From Euprymna scolopes (Eukaryota; Mollusca; Cephalopoda; Sepiida; Sepiolidae): a DNA stretch of 23,092 nt. The position numbers were made by a program, and so were the translations under genes. The stretch is taken from the NCBI GenBank assembly GCA_024364805.1, contig CM044510.1, positions 27,363,891-27,386,982 on the forward strand, in the 5' to 3' direction. The notes below the pieces were generated by a model. That model had not been told where the DNA came from, searched no databases, and saw nothing but the letters and a program-made list of their open reading frames with translations. Positions 11,635 to 19,061 of the stretch are shown here, piece by piece; the stretch's first letter is position 1; every line of letters begins with the position of its first letter.

Positions 11635-12045
11635 GTCAGTTAAAAGAATGGGCAATGCGAATTAAAAATATATTGTTTAAATATAGGTTAGATATTAAAC
11701 AATTAGAATTGAGAATTCTTTGTTTGCCAAAAGTGTGTTTGGACAGACATATGTAAATCCACGTGAAAGTAGTCACGTTGGAAACCACATTTCCGACGTC
11801 ATACACAAAGAGATTTCTCAATATAGGAATCGTGAGCTCGAAGTTAGAGAGAGTCAGTTGTTTCGGATCAGATAATCAGAGTAGATCACACACGGTGCTA
11901 GAATCAGTTGGAGAGTCGGAGCCCTTAGAGGCGAAGAGTAGTCCATGTAGTCGAAAAGGCTTGAATTCCTAAGATCACTAATGGCGGTTGAAGAATAAAT
12001 AAGTTCTCTATATTTTGTAAGTGTTGTCTCGTGTCGTCTTTACAA
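11635..12045 (+). mobile_element. Possible solo LTR (old, family uncertain)
   Basis: The segment could start with TGTCAG and end with CTTTACA. Near its 3' end it has an AATAAA at about 11993, then a T/GT-rich stretch (AAGTTCTCTATATTTTG, GTGTTGTCTCGTGTCGTC), the order seen in R-U5 of LTRs. No convincing 5-bp target duplication was found and no internal region adjoins it. Treated as a fossil; calling it an LTR rests on layout alone. Confidence 0.28.
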
Positions 12046-12422
12046 CCGAAAAGGTAAATGTGTTTTATATATTCACCTATAAACGAACTCTTGTATAACC
12101 CCCCTCGTACAAGTAATGTTCATCCTCCATTATAAGTGAAGTATCTCCTCCTCTCTATATGTGTTACTAGAATCATTCCAGTCTGTTATAAATGTCTTCC
12201 CCTCATAAATGTCATCATCGTCATCTGTTCTGAGTCCCCGTTATACATATCCCGTTATGTGCTCCAATATGAACCCCCGACCCGATGCACAACATACAGT
12301 GCCCATCATTGCAGGAGAAAATACAGAGACTAAAGGCAGTCGCTATTCTAGCAGCATTCCTCTTAAGCGGGGAGATGAGGATGTTAAGATTTTGCAATTG
12401 TTGCAGGTTGGTATCGACGTCC
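12046..12422. other. Repeat-like leader/body next to the 5S-derived sequence
   Basis: C-rich, with recurring CCCGTTAT, CCCCGTTATA and CCATTATAA motifs and a CTTGTA ... TACAAG hairpin near 12092-12115. Read on the minus strand it directly follows the 5S-like segment and could be the body of a 5S-derived SINE. The recurring motif could instead mark a pogo-like element. Overlapping open frames here (12136-12333, 12209-12466, 12285-12587) show no protein features. Confidence 0.4.
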
Positions 12423-12543
12423 TCCTACATACAGCGCCTGATATTCCCAAATGGTCACCCATCTGATACTGACCAGGTTCAATCTTACTTAACTTCGATG
12501 ATCTTACCAGAAACAATGCGTCACTCTAATTATGCCGTAGGAA
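12423..12543 (-). pseudogene. 5S rRNA-derived sequence (pseudogene or 5S-type SINE head)
   Basis: Read on the minus strand, the segment follows animal 5S rRNA almost end to end: CCTACGGCATA at the 5' end, GATCATCGAAGTTAAG over box A, GATGGGTGACCATTTGGGAA over box C, and CAGGCGCTGTA at the 3' end. The internal promoter boxes are the best-kept parts, while the 5' third and the middle are diverged. Length of about 120 nt equals 5S. It is too diverged to be a working ribosomal RNA. Downstream on the same strand there is no immediate T-run but further structured sequence. That favours a 5S-headed SINE (SINE3 type) over a plain pseudogene, though a single copy cannot decide this. Confidence 0.8.
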
Positions 12544-13590
12544 GAAACGTCGTGAGAATGACATCCAAAATGACCACAGTTGTCTGATTAATCCAAATAA
12601 TACACTTTACTAAAGTTCAATTAAATCTGGCACAAATCAACGCCAGTCTCTATTTCATGTGTTCAACAACACCTAATCCAATAAATCTTTGTTTACTTAT
12701 CTTGTTTGTCTTGTGTGCATGTATTAATTTAGTTCAATTAAGTTTTGTGTTAAAAAAGCATTTAAAGGGTTTGAATGTAAAACACGATCGATCCAATTTG
12801 TTTAAATTGCTACAATAAAAGACGAATATAAAAAGGAAGAATTTACAAAACGTATACTTTCACTGGAACTTAAAATTTATTTTAATTGAAAACAATGAGT
12901 ATGGTCGAGTGATAAAATGTAACGCTTTTTTGAGTGATAGTTTCGTAATTTTAAAAATGATCTTCATCGCGTTTTGCATTCGAACTATTAGCACTCTGTG
13001 AATCCCTTCGGGGAAAAACATTATCACGCCCTTTAGGCAAATGTTAATTTCTTACAACTGTTTCAGTATATTTCATTTTAGGCTGTAAAAAAAAGAAAGA
13101 GAATTAGCGTTAATCAAAAAAAGCTATTTTCACAGAAATTTCAGTTTAAAGACATATCAAATTCTTATTTACTACAAAACCTAAATGTGTCAAATAAAAG
13201 AATCCAAATTAATTCTGTATTCATCAAGAAAGGAAAAAAATGTTGCCTAAATGTATGTAGAGAACGAAACGCCCATTATTTTACAAGACAATTCCGTTAA
13301 TCTGACTGAAGAAAACCTTAGCGAGACTGGCCGTGGCAGAACTATGTCGTTTCAAAAATGTCCAACGAAGATACAAATTGAGTCAGATCTGGAAAAAAAC
13401 ATCTGTAATGCGCTTCTTCTTCTCATTGAAGGTCACAGTTTCGATTAAACACAAATAAACACACATCTCAGCACCTGTGGTCGGTTTAAGCGACGCGCAA
13501 AGACGGAATGGTGTATTTTCGGAAACAATTAGTTTCAAATATAAATATTTACTTCGACGGGGTTTAAACTTATTTATCTAAAACAGGTTT
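12544..13590. other. AT-rich intergenic DNA, no gene recognised
   Basis: A hydrophilic 65-codon frame (13251-13448) starts at an ATG but has no known domain, signal or splice context, so it is not called. A tight CCCTTCGGGG hairpin lies near 13003. Confidence 0.5.
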
Positions 13591-13612
13591 TAGTTTTAAT
13601 AATAATAATAAT
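13591..13612. repeat. (TAA)n microsatellite
   Basis: About six TAA/TAATGA units. Confidence 0.85.
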
Positions 13613-13681
13613 GATAACGGGAGCCTTTAGTGGATTTGTCATCACGTGTGCTTGTATTTTCAGCTGCAGCGTTAAGAATGT

Positions 13682-14010
13682 AGCAAGAAAGAAAGAAGCA
13701 AGGAGAATATACTGAATAAAAAAGACAGAAAGAGAGGAAGGGGAGGATAAAGAGGAAGAAGAGTGAATAAAAACTAAAAGGGGGAAGGAATGGAGAAAGG
13801 TAAAGGATGCAGGAGAAAAGAAAGAAGGAGTAGGCGAAGGAATGCAAGGAACTGGGGAAGAATAAAGAAAGGGCGGTAAAGGAAAGATCAAAGGAATAAA
13901 AGTGAGATGAAAAACAAAGATTTTTTTTAAATGGGAGAAAGATAAAAATAGAGAGAAAGAAATTCAGAAAGAAAATAAAAGTACGAAATTAAGAAATGAA
14001 GAAACACAGA
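13682..14010. repeat. ~330-bp purine-rich strand (GA-rich tract)
   Basis: The plus strand is overwhelmingly A and G (GAAAGAAAG, GAGGAAGGGGAGG, GGAGAAAGG blocks) with few pyrimidines, apart from one T-run near 13921-13929. The tract has no fixed unit, so it is not a simple microsatellite. Minus-strand frames rich in S, F, P and L are its translation shadow. Confidence 0.9.
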
Positions 14011-14819
14011 CGGATTTTGTACAACGAAATGGCGCTTATCATGAAAGATGTTTTTTAATTAGAAATAGGCTGATATTATCAATTGCTGAATTGGACTTAC
14101 TCCGACGATACGAGATTCATTATGAGTAAAAATCTAAATGATGACCCTGCAATTTTAGGATTCATAAGGGTAACGTTTACATCTATTACTTCATCGACAT
14201 AAAAATATCCAATCTTATTTTATCTAATTAAAGCTCACATAATCAAAGGGCGTATTCGAAATAACTCGCTTTGGAAGTAAAATAAATCGGTGTTCATTTA
14301 TGCATTAAACTCGACAGCAGAGAGAAATAACGATCATTCTTAAATAGTGATATCATTTTTATACGTTTTTTACAGACAAAACTTATTACTCAAGTAAACG
14401 TCCATAAAATTCACAATAATTTGTGCAATTCAATCATATTTGGTACACATAAATTTCAGTCTATTATGACTTGTCTGCTAAGTGTCAGTCATAAATGCAC
14501 AACAGTCATTGTTCTATCGTCGGTGTCTCTGCAACGTTATGGGGGTACATTTAGGCGATAGAACATTAGAGGACGCTGCTTATACATCTATCCAAGCAGC
14601 CTCAGTTTTGTTAAGTTCATTTGAATACATTCTATTTACATTTCTACGTATATTTAGAAAGTGCTAATCTGTTACAGTTTCCCTGTGATTGATCAGCATC
14701 ATCTCGCTATGTAGGTTGGTCTCAACGCTCTAGGACGTTTTATAAACTCTTGATAAAATGTAAAAATAAAACAACTAAAATTAGTTTATTTCTTCTTACT
14801 GCATGTCTATTTCGATCTC
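14011..14819. other. Intergenic DNA, no gene seen; one inverted repeat
   Basis: Contains exact 9-bp arms GTTCTATCG (14511-14519) and CGATAGAAC (14556-14564) with a 36-nt loop. Nothing else supportable. Confidence 0.55.
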
Positions 14820-14940
14820 TGCACACACGCACACACACGCGCACACACGCACACACACATACGCGCGCGCGCAAACCCACATGCACACATACACAGACAA
14901 ACTACTCACACATGAATATATGTGTGTGTATGTGTGTGAT
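14820..14940. repeat. (CA)n / (CG)n tract followed by a (TG)n tract
   Basis: CACACACGCACACACACGCG-type sequence includes ACGCGCGCGCGC at 14861-14872. After a short gap a TGTGTGTGTATGTGTGTG run lies at 14921-14938. Alternating purine-pyrimidine with CG blocks is the classical Z-DNA-prone composition. The CA and TG halves can also pair as an inverted repeat. Confidence 0.93.
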
Positions 14941-15191
14941 AATATGATAATTTGATTTCAATTTCTTTTTAGACATTTTTACAAGTTTTTCAGAATTCTT
15001 CCTAGTACTCTTACAACTGAGGCATCCAAATGTTCTCATTTAAATTTAAATGTTTTCAAAAAGTGACTTTTTTACGTTTTTCTTTTATCTCAGCAAAAGT
15101 ATTAGTTACGCATTAGTAGGTTAAATTGTTAATACAAAAAAATGGATGCAGTTTAACGTCTTGCCAGGACATGTTTTTTCAATATATAGAA

Positions 15192-15193
<2 letters not shown>
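14941..15193. other. AT-rich stretch, nothing recognised
   Basis: No frame, RNA or repeat signal apart from an ATTTAAATTTAAAT palindrome near 15040. Confidence 0.55.

Positions 15194-15258
<65 letters not shown>
15194..15258. repeat. (TA)n microsatellite
   Basis: Alternating TA for about 65 bp, ending against the downstream edge of the copia-like fossil. Confidence 0.97.
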
Positions 15259-15261
<3 letters not shown>

Positions 15262-16480
15262 GCCCGTGACAAGTTATTCAAAGTTAAATCCCCCAACAAG
15301 TAATAAAGCAAAACTTTAACTTTATTCTTGTTGCGGGTTTCGTGAATACATCAGCGACATTTTGTTCTGATGATATATGATGATATATAATTCAAAATAA
15401 TGGATTCTTTTTTCACCTCGTGTTTTATGAAATGATATTTTATATCTATATGCTTAGATCTTTAGTGGGCTATTGTGTTTTGTGCTAAGACTATAATAGC
15501 TTATAATTTATGTGATAGTTTTGTTACTGTATAGCATATATCAGGTCTTGTCGCAGTAATTTAATATATAAGTCTTCCTATGATATTTCGGTAAAATTTA
15601 TCGTCTATTATTTCAGATTTTTTGCGTATATTTTTATTAATATCATTTTCGACCGGTGTAGAGTGTTTCTTGAACTCTCCCATTCCAAATTCTAATAGTA
15701 TTTTTTCAATGTATCTCGATTGATTCCTCGTAATATACCCATTTCTTTGAGTAAATTTTATCCCCCAAAACCAGGATATTTTGAAAAGATCGGCCATTTT
15801 GAATACTTTACTTAGTTTGTTCTTAACATCGGTCAACGTTATGTCAAAATTTAATGCGATTAAAATATCATCGACCCATGAAACTAAAATCAAAATGTAC
15901 TTTATTGTCTTTGTGTTTGGTATATAAACAGGGGTCTGCTGAGCCCATAACATCCAAAGTTGTAAGCTATGTTTAGTTTCAGCACAGTTTCCGGTGGCTA
16001 TATAAGTCCTGGGGGTGACTGCTACTCAGTAGACAGAACAGTTTCCGATGGTTAGTTCTTCTACACAAGTCCCGGAGGTGACTGGTTCTCAGTAGACAGA
16101 ACAAAAGATTCTTAACGTGTTGACACGAAATACACATAGGATTTTCTTGGCCTTTTTGTCTGGTATCTTGTGTTGATAGTTTGTCATTTTCCCCTGCGTA
16201 CAAACGTTACAGTTAAAGTTTTTTGGTGTTTTTATTTGCATTCCATGACTACAGTTGGCAACTTTTGATATCAGGAATATTGCAGTGTGCATGAATTTTA
16301 TGCCATATCAGTAAATCATGGCAGGCGGTTTTCGATAGGACTACGCTGTTTGAATAATATAGTCTTCCATTTCCTTTAATGTCGAATACAATTCCATTCG
16401 GGTACACCAGTTTTAATTTATTGGAGCTAAAGTTTATATTTGCACCTTGTTTAATGGCAGCTTGTAGAGAAAATATATGT
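15262..16480 (-). mobile_element. Ty1/copia-family retrotransposon fossil (decayed internal fragment)
   Basis: Read on the minus strand, three parts appear in Ty1/copia order. A GAG-pre-integrase region (about 16470-16145) has the LIWHKIHAHCNIPDIK and CNVCTQGKM zinc-binding motifs. Part of the reverse transcriptase (about 15953-15510) has a VDD signature, FWGIKFTQ, and IIGRLIYL ... ATRPDICY. An RNase H/C-terminal tail (about 15390-15280) ends in an ADVFTKP motif just before a GGGGGA polypurine-like tract. Most of the integrase is absent, and no LTR pair is visible. The copy is broken, with several breaks plus a large internal loss, and is an old relic. It cannot be related to the forward-strand LTR candidate at 11635. 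Confidence 0.88.
15983..16110. repeat. Two tandem units of a ~60-70-bp repeat inside the copia fossil
   Basis: Two successive units share CAGTTTCCG(A/G)TGG, CAAGTCC(C/T)GG(A/G)GGTGACTG and CAGTAGACAGAACA. A third relative lies at 16484-16590. The repeat sits where integrase would be expected, so it replaces coding sequence. Confidence 0.85.
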
Positions 16481-16483
16481 TTA

Positions 16484-16590
16484 GTTTCAGCACAGTTTCC
16501 GATTGTTAGTTGTTCTACACAAGTCCTGGAGGTGACTGGTTCTTACTAGACAGAACAAAAGATTCTTCACGTGTTGACACAAAAAAAAAA
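16484..16590. repeat. Third, separate copy of the 60-70-bp repeat
   Basis: Shares TATGTTTAGTTTCAGCACAG, CAAGTCCTGGAGGTGACTGG, AGACAGAACAAAAGATTCTT and CGTGTTGACAC with 15970-16130. The match is about 120 bp in direct orientation, about 500 bp apart. It lies just upstream of the recognisable copia-like coding region on the minus strand. Confidence 0.88.
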
Positions 16591-16648
16591 CACACATGCG
16601 AAGTTGCTACAGAAAATGTTTAATATTTATGGAGCAATTCTGGTTTCT

Positions 16649-16714
16649 GATTGGTTGATAGCAGAACGTTAATTAATTCGATTCATCAGTTCCTAGCAGC
16701 ATCGTTTATAAATA
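16649..16714 (+). promoter_or_regulatory. Candidate promoter: inverted CCAAT box plus TATA box
   Basis: GATTGG (reverse CCAATC) lies at 16649-16654 and TATAAATA at 16707-16714. Initiation 25-35 bp after the TATA box would fall at about 16737-16745, which is where the first copy of the structured repeat begins. The spacing suits a polymerase II core promoter, and a TATA-driven type 3 polymerase III promoter is also possible. The second repeat copy has no such leader. TATAAATA can occur by chance in AT-rich DNA. What raises the call is the combined spacing and position. Confidence 0.4.
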
Positions 16715-16742
16715 GAATCTCCCGACTGTGTGGGATTATATT

Positions 16743-17070
16743 CCATTATAACTATTTATGATGAGATGTGTCCCGTAGCGGCTTCGGCTGCAGGGAAACC
16801 GTGTAGTAGTACACGTCAAGGATCCGTTCTTGACCCTCATCCTGATAGGTGAGGGGCTGTCGGACTGGGGTATACCGCCTGGGTATCAACCAGGTGAGGG
16901 GCTGGGAACCGATTCAGCACCAATCGGACTGAGGTACACCACCTGGGTAACAACCATGAGGTCCACCCTCCCAGGCCTTGTAACCCTGCTTTCGAGTGGA
17001 GCAAGTTTATTGCTTGTCGTCTGAGGCGCCCCGACCGGGAAATGCCGACGGGGTTACTCAGGCAATTTTT
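16743..17070 (+). ncRNA. GC-rich structured repeat, copy 1 (possible non-coding RNA)
   Basis: The copy is 328 bp of unusually GC-rich DNA in an AT-rich setting. Hairpins visible in order are AGC-GGCTTCG-GCT (about 16776-16790), CGTGTA-GTAG-TACACG (16799-16815), and a closing helix CTGAG ... CTCAG enclosing CCCCG ... CGGGG (about 17021-17051). It ends AATTTTTCTTT, a polymerase III-like T-run. Inside, a segment starting GGTGAGGGGCTG is duplicated (16848-16892 and 16893-16956), the second unit carrying about 19 extra bases. No frame is shared with copy 2, so coding is unlikely. It does not match 7SK, SRP, RNase P or MRP RNA by eye. The alternative is a fragment of an unrecognised transposon. Confidence 0.4.
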
Positions 17071-17153
17071 CTTTAGGGGAGCTTGCTTTTGATACCCACT
17101 TTCTCGGCCTTGTGCTAAATATTGCTGATGTGGGCAGCAATTAAATAACTACC

Positions 17154-17422
17154 CCATTATAAGCCTCTTATGATGGGATGTGTCTCCTAGCGGCTTCGGC
17201 TGCAGGGAAACAGTGTAGTAGTAGTACGCGTCAAGGTCCGTTCTTGACACTCATCCTGATAGGTGAGGGGCTGTCAGACTGAGGTACACCGCCTTGGTAT
17301 AAACCAGGAGGTTCACCTTCCCAGGCCTTGCCACCCGGCTTTCGGGTGGGGCACTTTTATTGTTTGTTGTCTGAGATGCCCCGACCAGTGAATACCGACG
17401 GGGTTACTCAGGCATTTTTTTG
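17154..17422 (+). ncRNA. GC-rich structured repeat, copy 2 (possible non-coding RNA)
   Basis: Matches copy 1 in direct orientation throughout: CCATTATAA start, TAGCGGCTTCGGCTGCAGGG, TCCTGATAGGTGAGGGGCTG, CCCAGGCCTTG, and a CCGACGGGGTTACTCAGGCA end before TTTTTTT. It lacks copy 1's internal duplication, so it shows the simpler form. Its hairpin CACCCG-GCTTT-CGGGTG (about 17332-17348) is perfect, whereas copy 1 has decayed there. Its CTGAG/CTCAG and CCCCG/CGGGG closing helix is kept. The copies are about 84 bp apart. Confidence 0.42.
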
Positions 17423-17880
17423 TAATTGCAAGAGTGTATCAATTTTGTCCAATCTTTTTAAAGATTATTTTGGTTAAGTCCTTAAAAGAATTCCGTAATA
17501 TCGTTGCTGCCATGAGTAGTGATGTGATCTGGACGATTCTAAACGATTTACAAATTTCAAGTTCGTTGCGTAATATTAAAGTTCTTCCAAATTTTTTCTT
17601 TTTATATTGCGTTTTGGCATGTTTATAAAAACTGAAAAAGAATAATGAAATCGATTGTTTCTGTAAAATGAGACTAAAACTAACAAGATCTAACATACTT
17701 GTAATTGTCTGTATTTTTGAGATGAGGTGTTTTCATTGATTGAGATTGTCAACAGACTTATTTCTTCATCATTTTACTCACTTACAGATATTGAGTTTGT
17801 TTCAAGGTGATTATATTCTGATAGGATTCAGAAAACCATCATCTTATTCAGTACGTTTTTTTCTGATGAGGATTTGTTTA
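17423..17880. other. AT-rich intergenic DNA, no gene seen
   Basis: Frames on both strands (17434-17696) are AT-rich and carry no recognisable motif. Confidence 0.55.
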
Positions 17881-17881
17881 T

Positions 17882-17934
17882 CGCGGATAGCCTGGGATGC
17901 GATTGCCAGGGAACGCGGACTTCGCTAGAGCGAA
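17882..17934. repeat. Two adjacent GC-rich hairpins
   Basis: CGCG (17882) and CGCG (17914) flank CCTGG-loop-CCAGG (17891-17910). Directly next to it is TTCGCT-AG-AGCGAA (17921-17934), a perfect 6-bp stem. They lie 80 bp before the 17-bp satellite. Confidence 0.7.
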
Positions 17935-18013
17935 CATTTTGAATTTCAACCTTGTGTCATTTCTTGCATATGTGACAATGACTAAAGCCCGGGATTTACT
18001 AGCTTTCTAGTTT

Positions 18014-18254
18014 GCCTATGCGTTATACCTGCCTATGCGTTATACCTGCCTATGCGTTATACCTACCTATGCATTATACCTACCTATGTGTTATACCTAC
18101 CTATGCGTTATACCTGCCTATACGTTATACCTGCCTATGTGTTATACCTGCCTATGCGTTATACCAGCCTATGCGTTATACCTGCCTATGCGTCATACCT
18201 ACCTATGTGTTATACCTACCTATGCGTTATACCTGCCTATGCGTTATACCTGCC
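18014..18254 (+). repeat. 17-bp tandem satellite, 14 units without a single indel
   Basis: The unit is GCCTATGCGTTATACCT. Fourteen units run from 18014 to 18251 with only substitutions: G/A at position 1, and changes within the ATGCGTTA core. A-type units cluster at 4-6 and 12-13, which suggests segmental duplication of blocks. Because 17 is not a multiple of 3 and the unit has no stop in any forward phase, all three forward frames are open. Each reads the same cyclic 17-residue peptide, MRYTCLCVIPAYALYLP. That property is automatic and not evidence of coding. Confidence 0.97.
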
Positions 18255-18720
18255 GATCTAGTAAAATTGTTTAAGTGTTCGCTAAGTGAATAAGAAACTA
18301 GGGTTTACATCTTAGTCAAATCATATCAACGATTCAAAAAGCTGTAACAGATGCCTTGATGTAAAATATTCAGTATTATTAGATTAAGATTAGAAGTAAA
18401 TGCAGCAATTCAGGGTGAGAATAGCGTCCATTATACATGTCGCTGTAGTATCCTCAATAAAGATCAATCCATTTACTTTGTGTTCTTTGTGTCTAGGATG
18501 CCACTTGGTCCGAATGATTTAGAGAGACAAATACAGTGATAACCTCCATCTCCACCTACATCAATTTTTACGTTTAATTTCAATCCTTTATCTGATCAGT
18601 TGAGAACATTTTGGGTATACATAAAAATGTACATACAATCATCGTAACTATACATTTTCTACGACGTTAATTCACTTTTAATGAAGCCACTGACACGTAT
18701 GTAGAAGCAAGGGAATCTCG
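18255..18720. other. Intergenic, no gene; polyadenylation-like site
   Basis: AATAAA lies at 18456-18461. About 15-20 bases later comes a GT/T-rich stretch TTTGTGTTCTTTGTGTC, the layout of a cleavage/polyadenylation site on the plus strand. No upstream gene is identified other than the satellite frame. Confidence 0.45.
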
Positions 18721-18723
18721 CGT

Positions 18724-18785
18724 ATGCAAATGACCGCGGCGTGGCGTGAGGTGACGTCATAGCGGGGGAAAGGAAGAAAATAAAA
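18724..18785 (+). promoter_or_regulatory. CpG-rich regulatory island: exact octamer, exact CRE, TATA-like box
   Basis: ATGCAAAT (18724-18731) is the exact octamer bound by POU-domain factors. TGACGTCA (18752-18759) is the exact palindromic cAMP-response element bound by CREB/ATF. The 20 bp between them are GC-rich, and eight CpGs fall within roughly 55 bp, whereas the flanks are nearly CpG-free. AAATAAAAG, a weak TATA variant, follows at 18777-18785. Together these look like a compact enhancer/promoter reading to the right, toward the 62-codon frame. Factor identity is known biology of the motifs; use in this animal is inference. Confidence 0.5.
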
Positions 18786-18868
18786 GTCGAGAGGAATAAA
18801 TCACGAGATTTTTTAGCGGCATGAAAGGACTTTTAAGCACATGTCGGTGCGACAAGCACTTTTAAAAT

Positions 18869-19057
18869 ATGATGCAATCTGAACTTTTAACAAAATTGTC
18901 GTACGACCGTGTGTCGTGGAGCTATCTGCAGACATACCGCTGGTTGTGGCTAAAGACTAGTAAATTGCTAATTGACCCCAAGGGGCATAGCAAAAGTGCT
19001 ACCATATTGATGCTGGCTTGCAAAATACGTGCCAGGCTGTTTTGTATGGACCGGTAA
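18869..19057 (+). CDS. Small open frame, 62 codons, downstream of the CRE/octamer island; unrecognised
   Basis: The frame starts at ATGATG (the first of two Mets) about 85 bases after the TATA-like box, and stops with TAA. The product is basic and tryptophan- and leucine-rich (SWSYLQTYRWLWLKTSKLL in its first half), with no signal peptide or domain I know. An AATAAA overlaps the stop codon (19056-19061). An earlier ATG at 18832 opens only a four-codon frame. The exact palindrome GTCGTACGAC lies at 18898-18907. The frame could be a short gene, an exon or chance. Context, not protein content, is the only support. Confidence 0.2.
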   Translation: MMQSELLTKLSYDRVSWSYLQTYRWLWLKTSKLLIDPKGHSKSATILMLACKIRARLFCMDR

Positions 19058-19061
19058 TAAA

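Noticed and set aside
12136-12587. Three overlapping forward frames of 65-100 codons
   Set aside because: They run antisense through the 5S-derived sequence and its neighbouring repeat and show no protein features.
13251-13448. 65-codon hydrophilic frame with normal-looking composition
   Set aside because: No recognisable family, promoter or splice signals; could be an exon but the sequence alone does not support it.
13574-13891. 105-codon Ser/Phe/Pro-rich minus-strand frame resembling a membrane protein
   Set aside because: It is the complement of a purine-rich tract, so low-complexity composition alone explains it.
17862-17917. CTGATGAG, suggesting a hammerhead ribozyme core
   Set aside because: No GAAA at the required place, no flanking stem II and no cleavage-site stem.
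18014-18254. The 17-bp repeat array considered as a CRISPR array
   Set aside because: Units abut with no spacers, and the surrounding DNA is eukaryotic in character.
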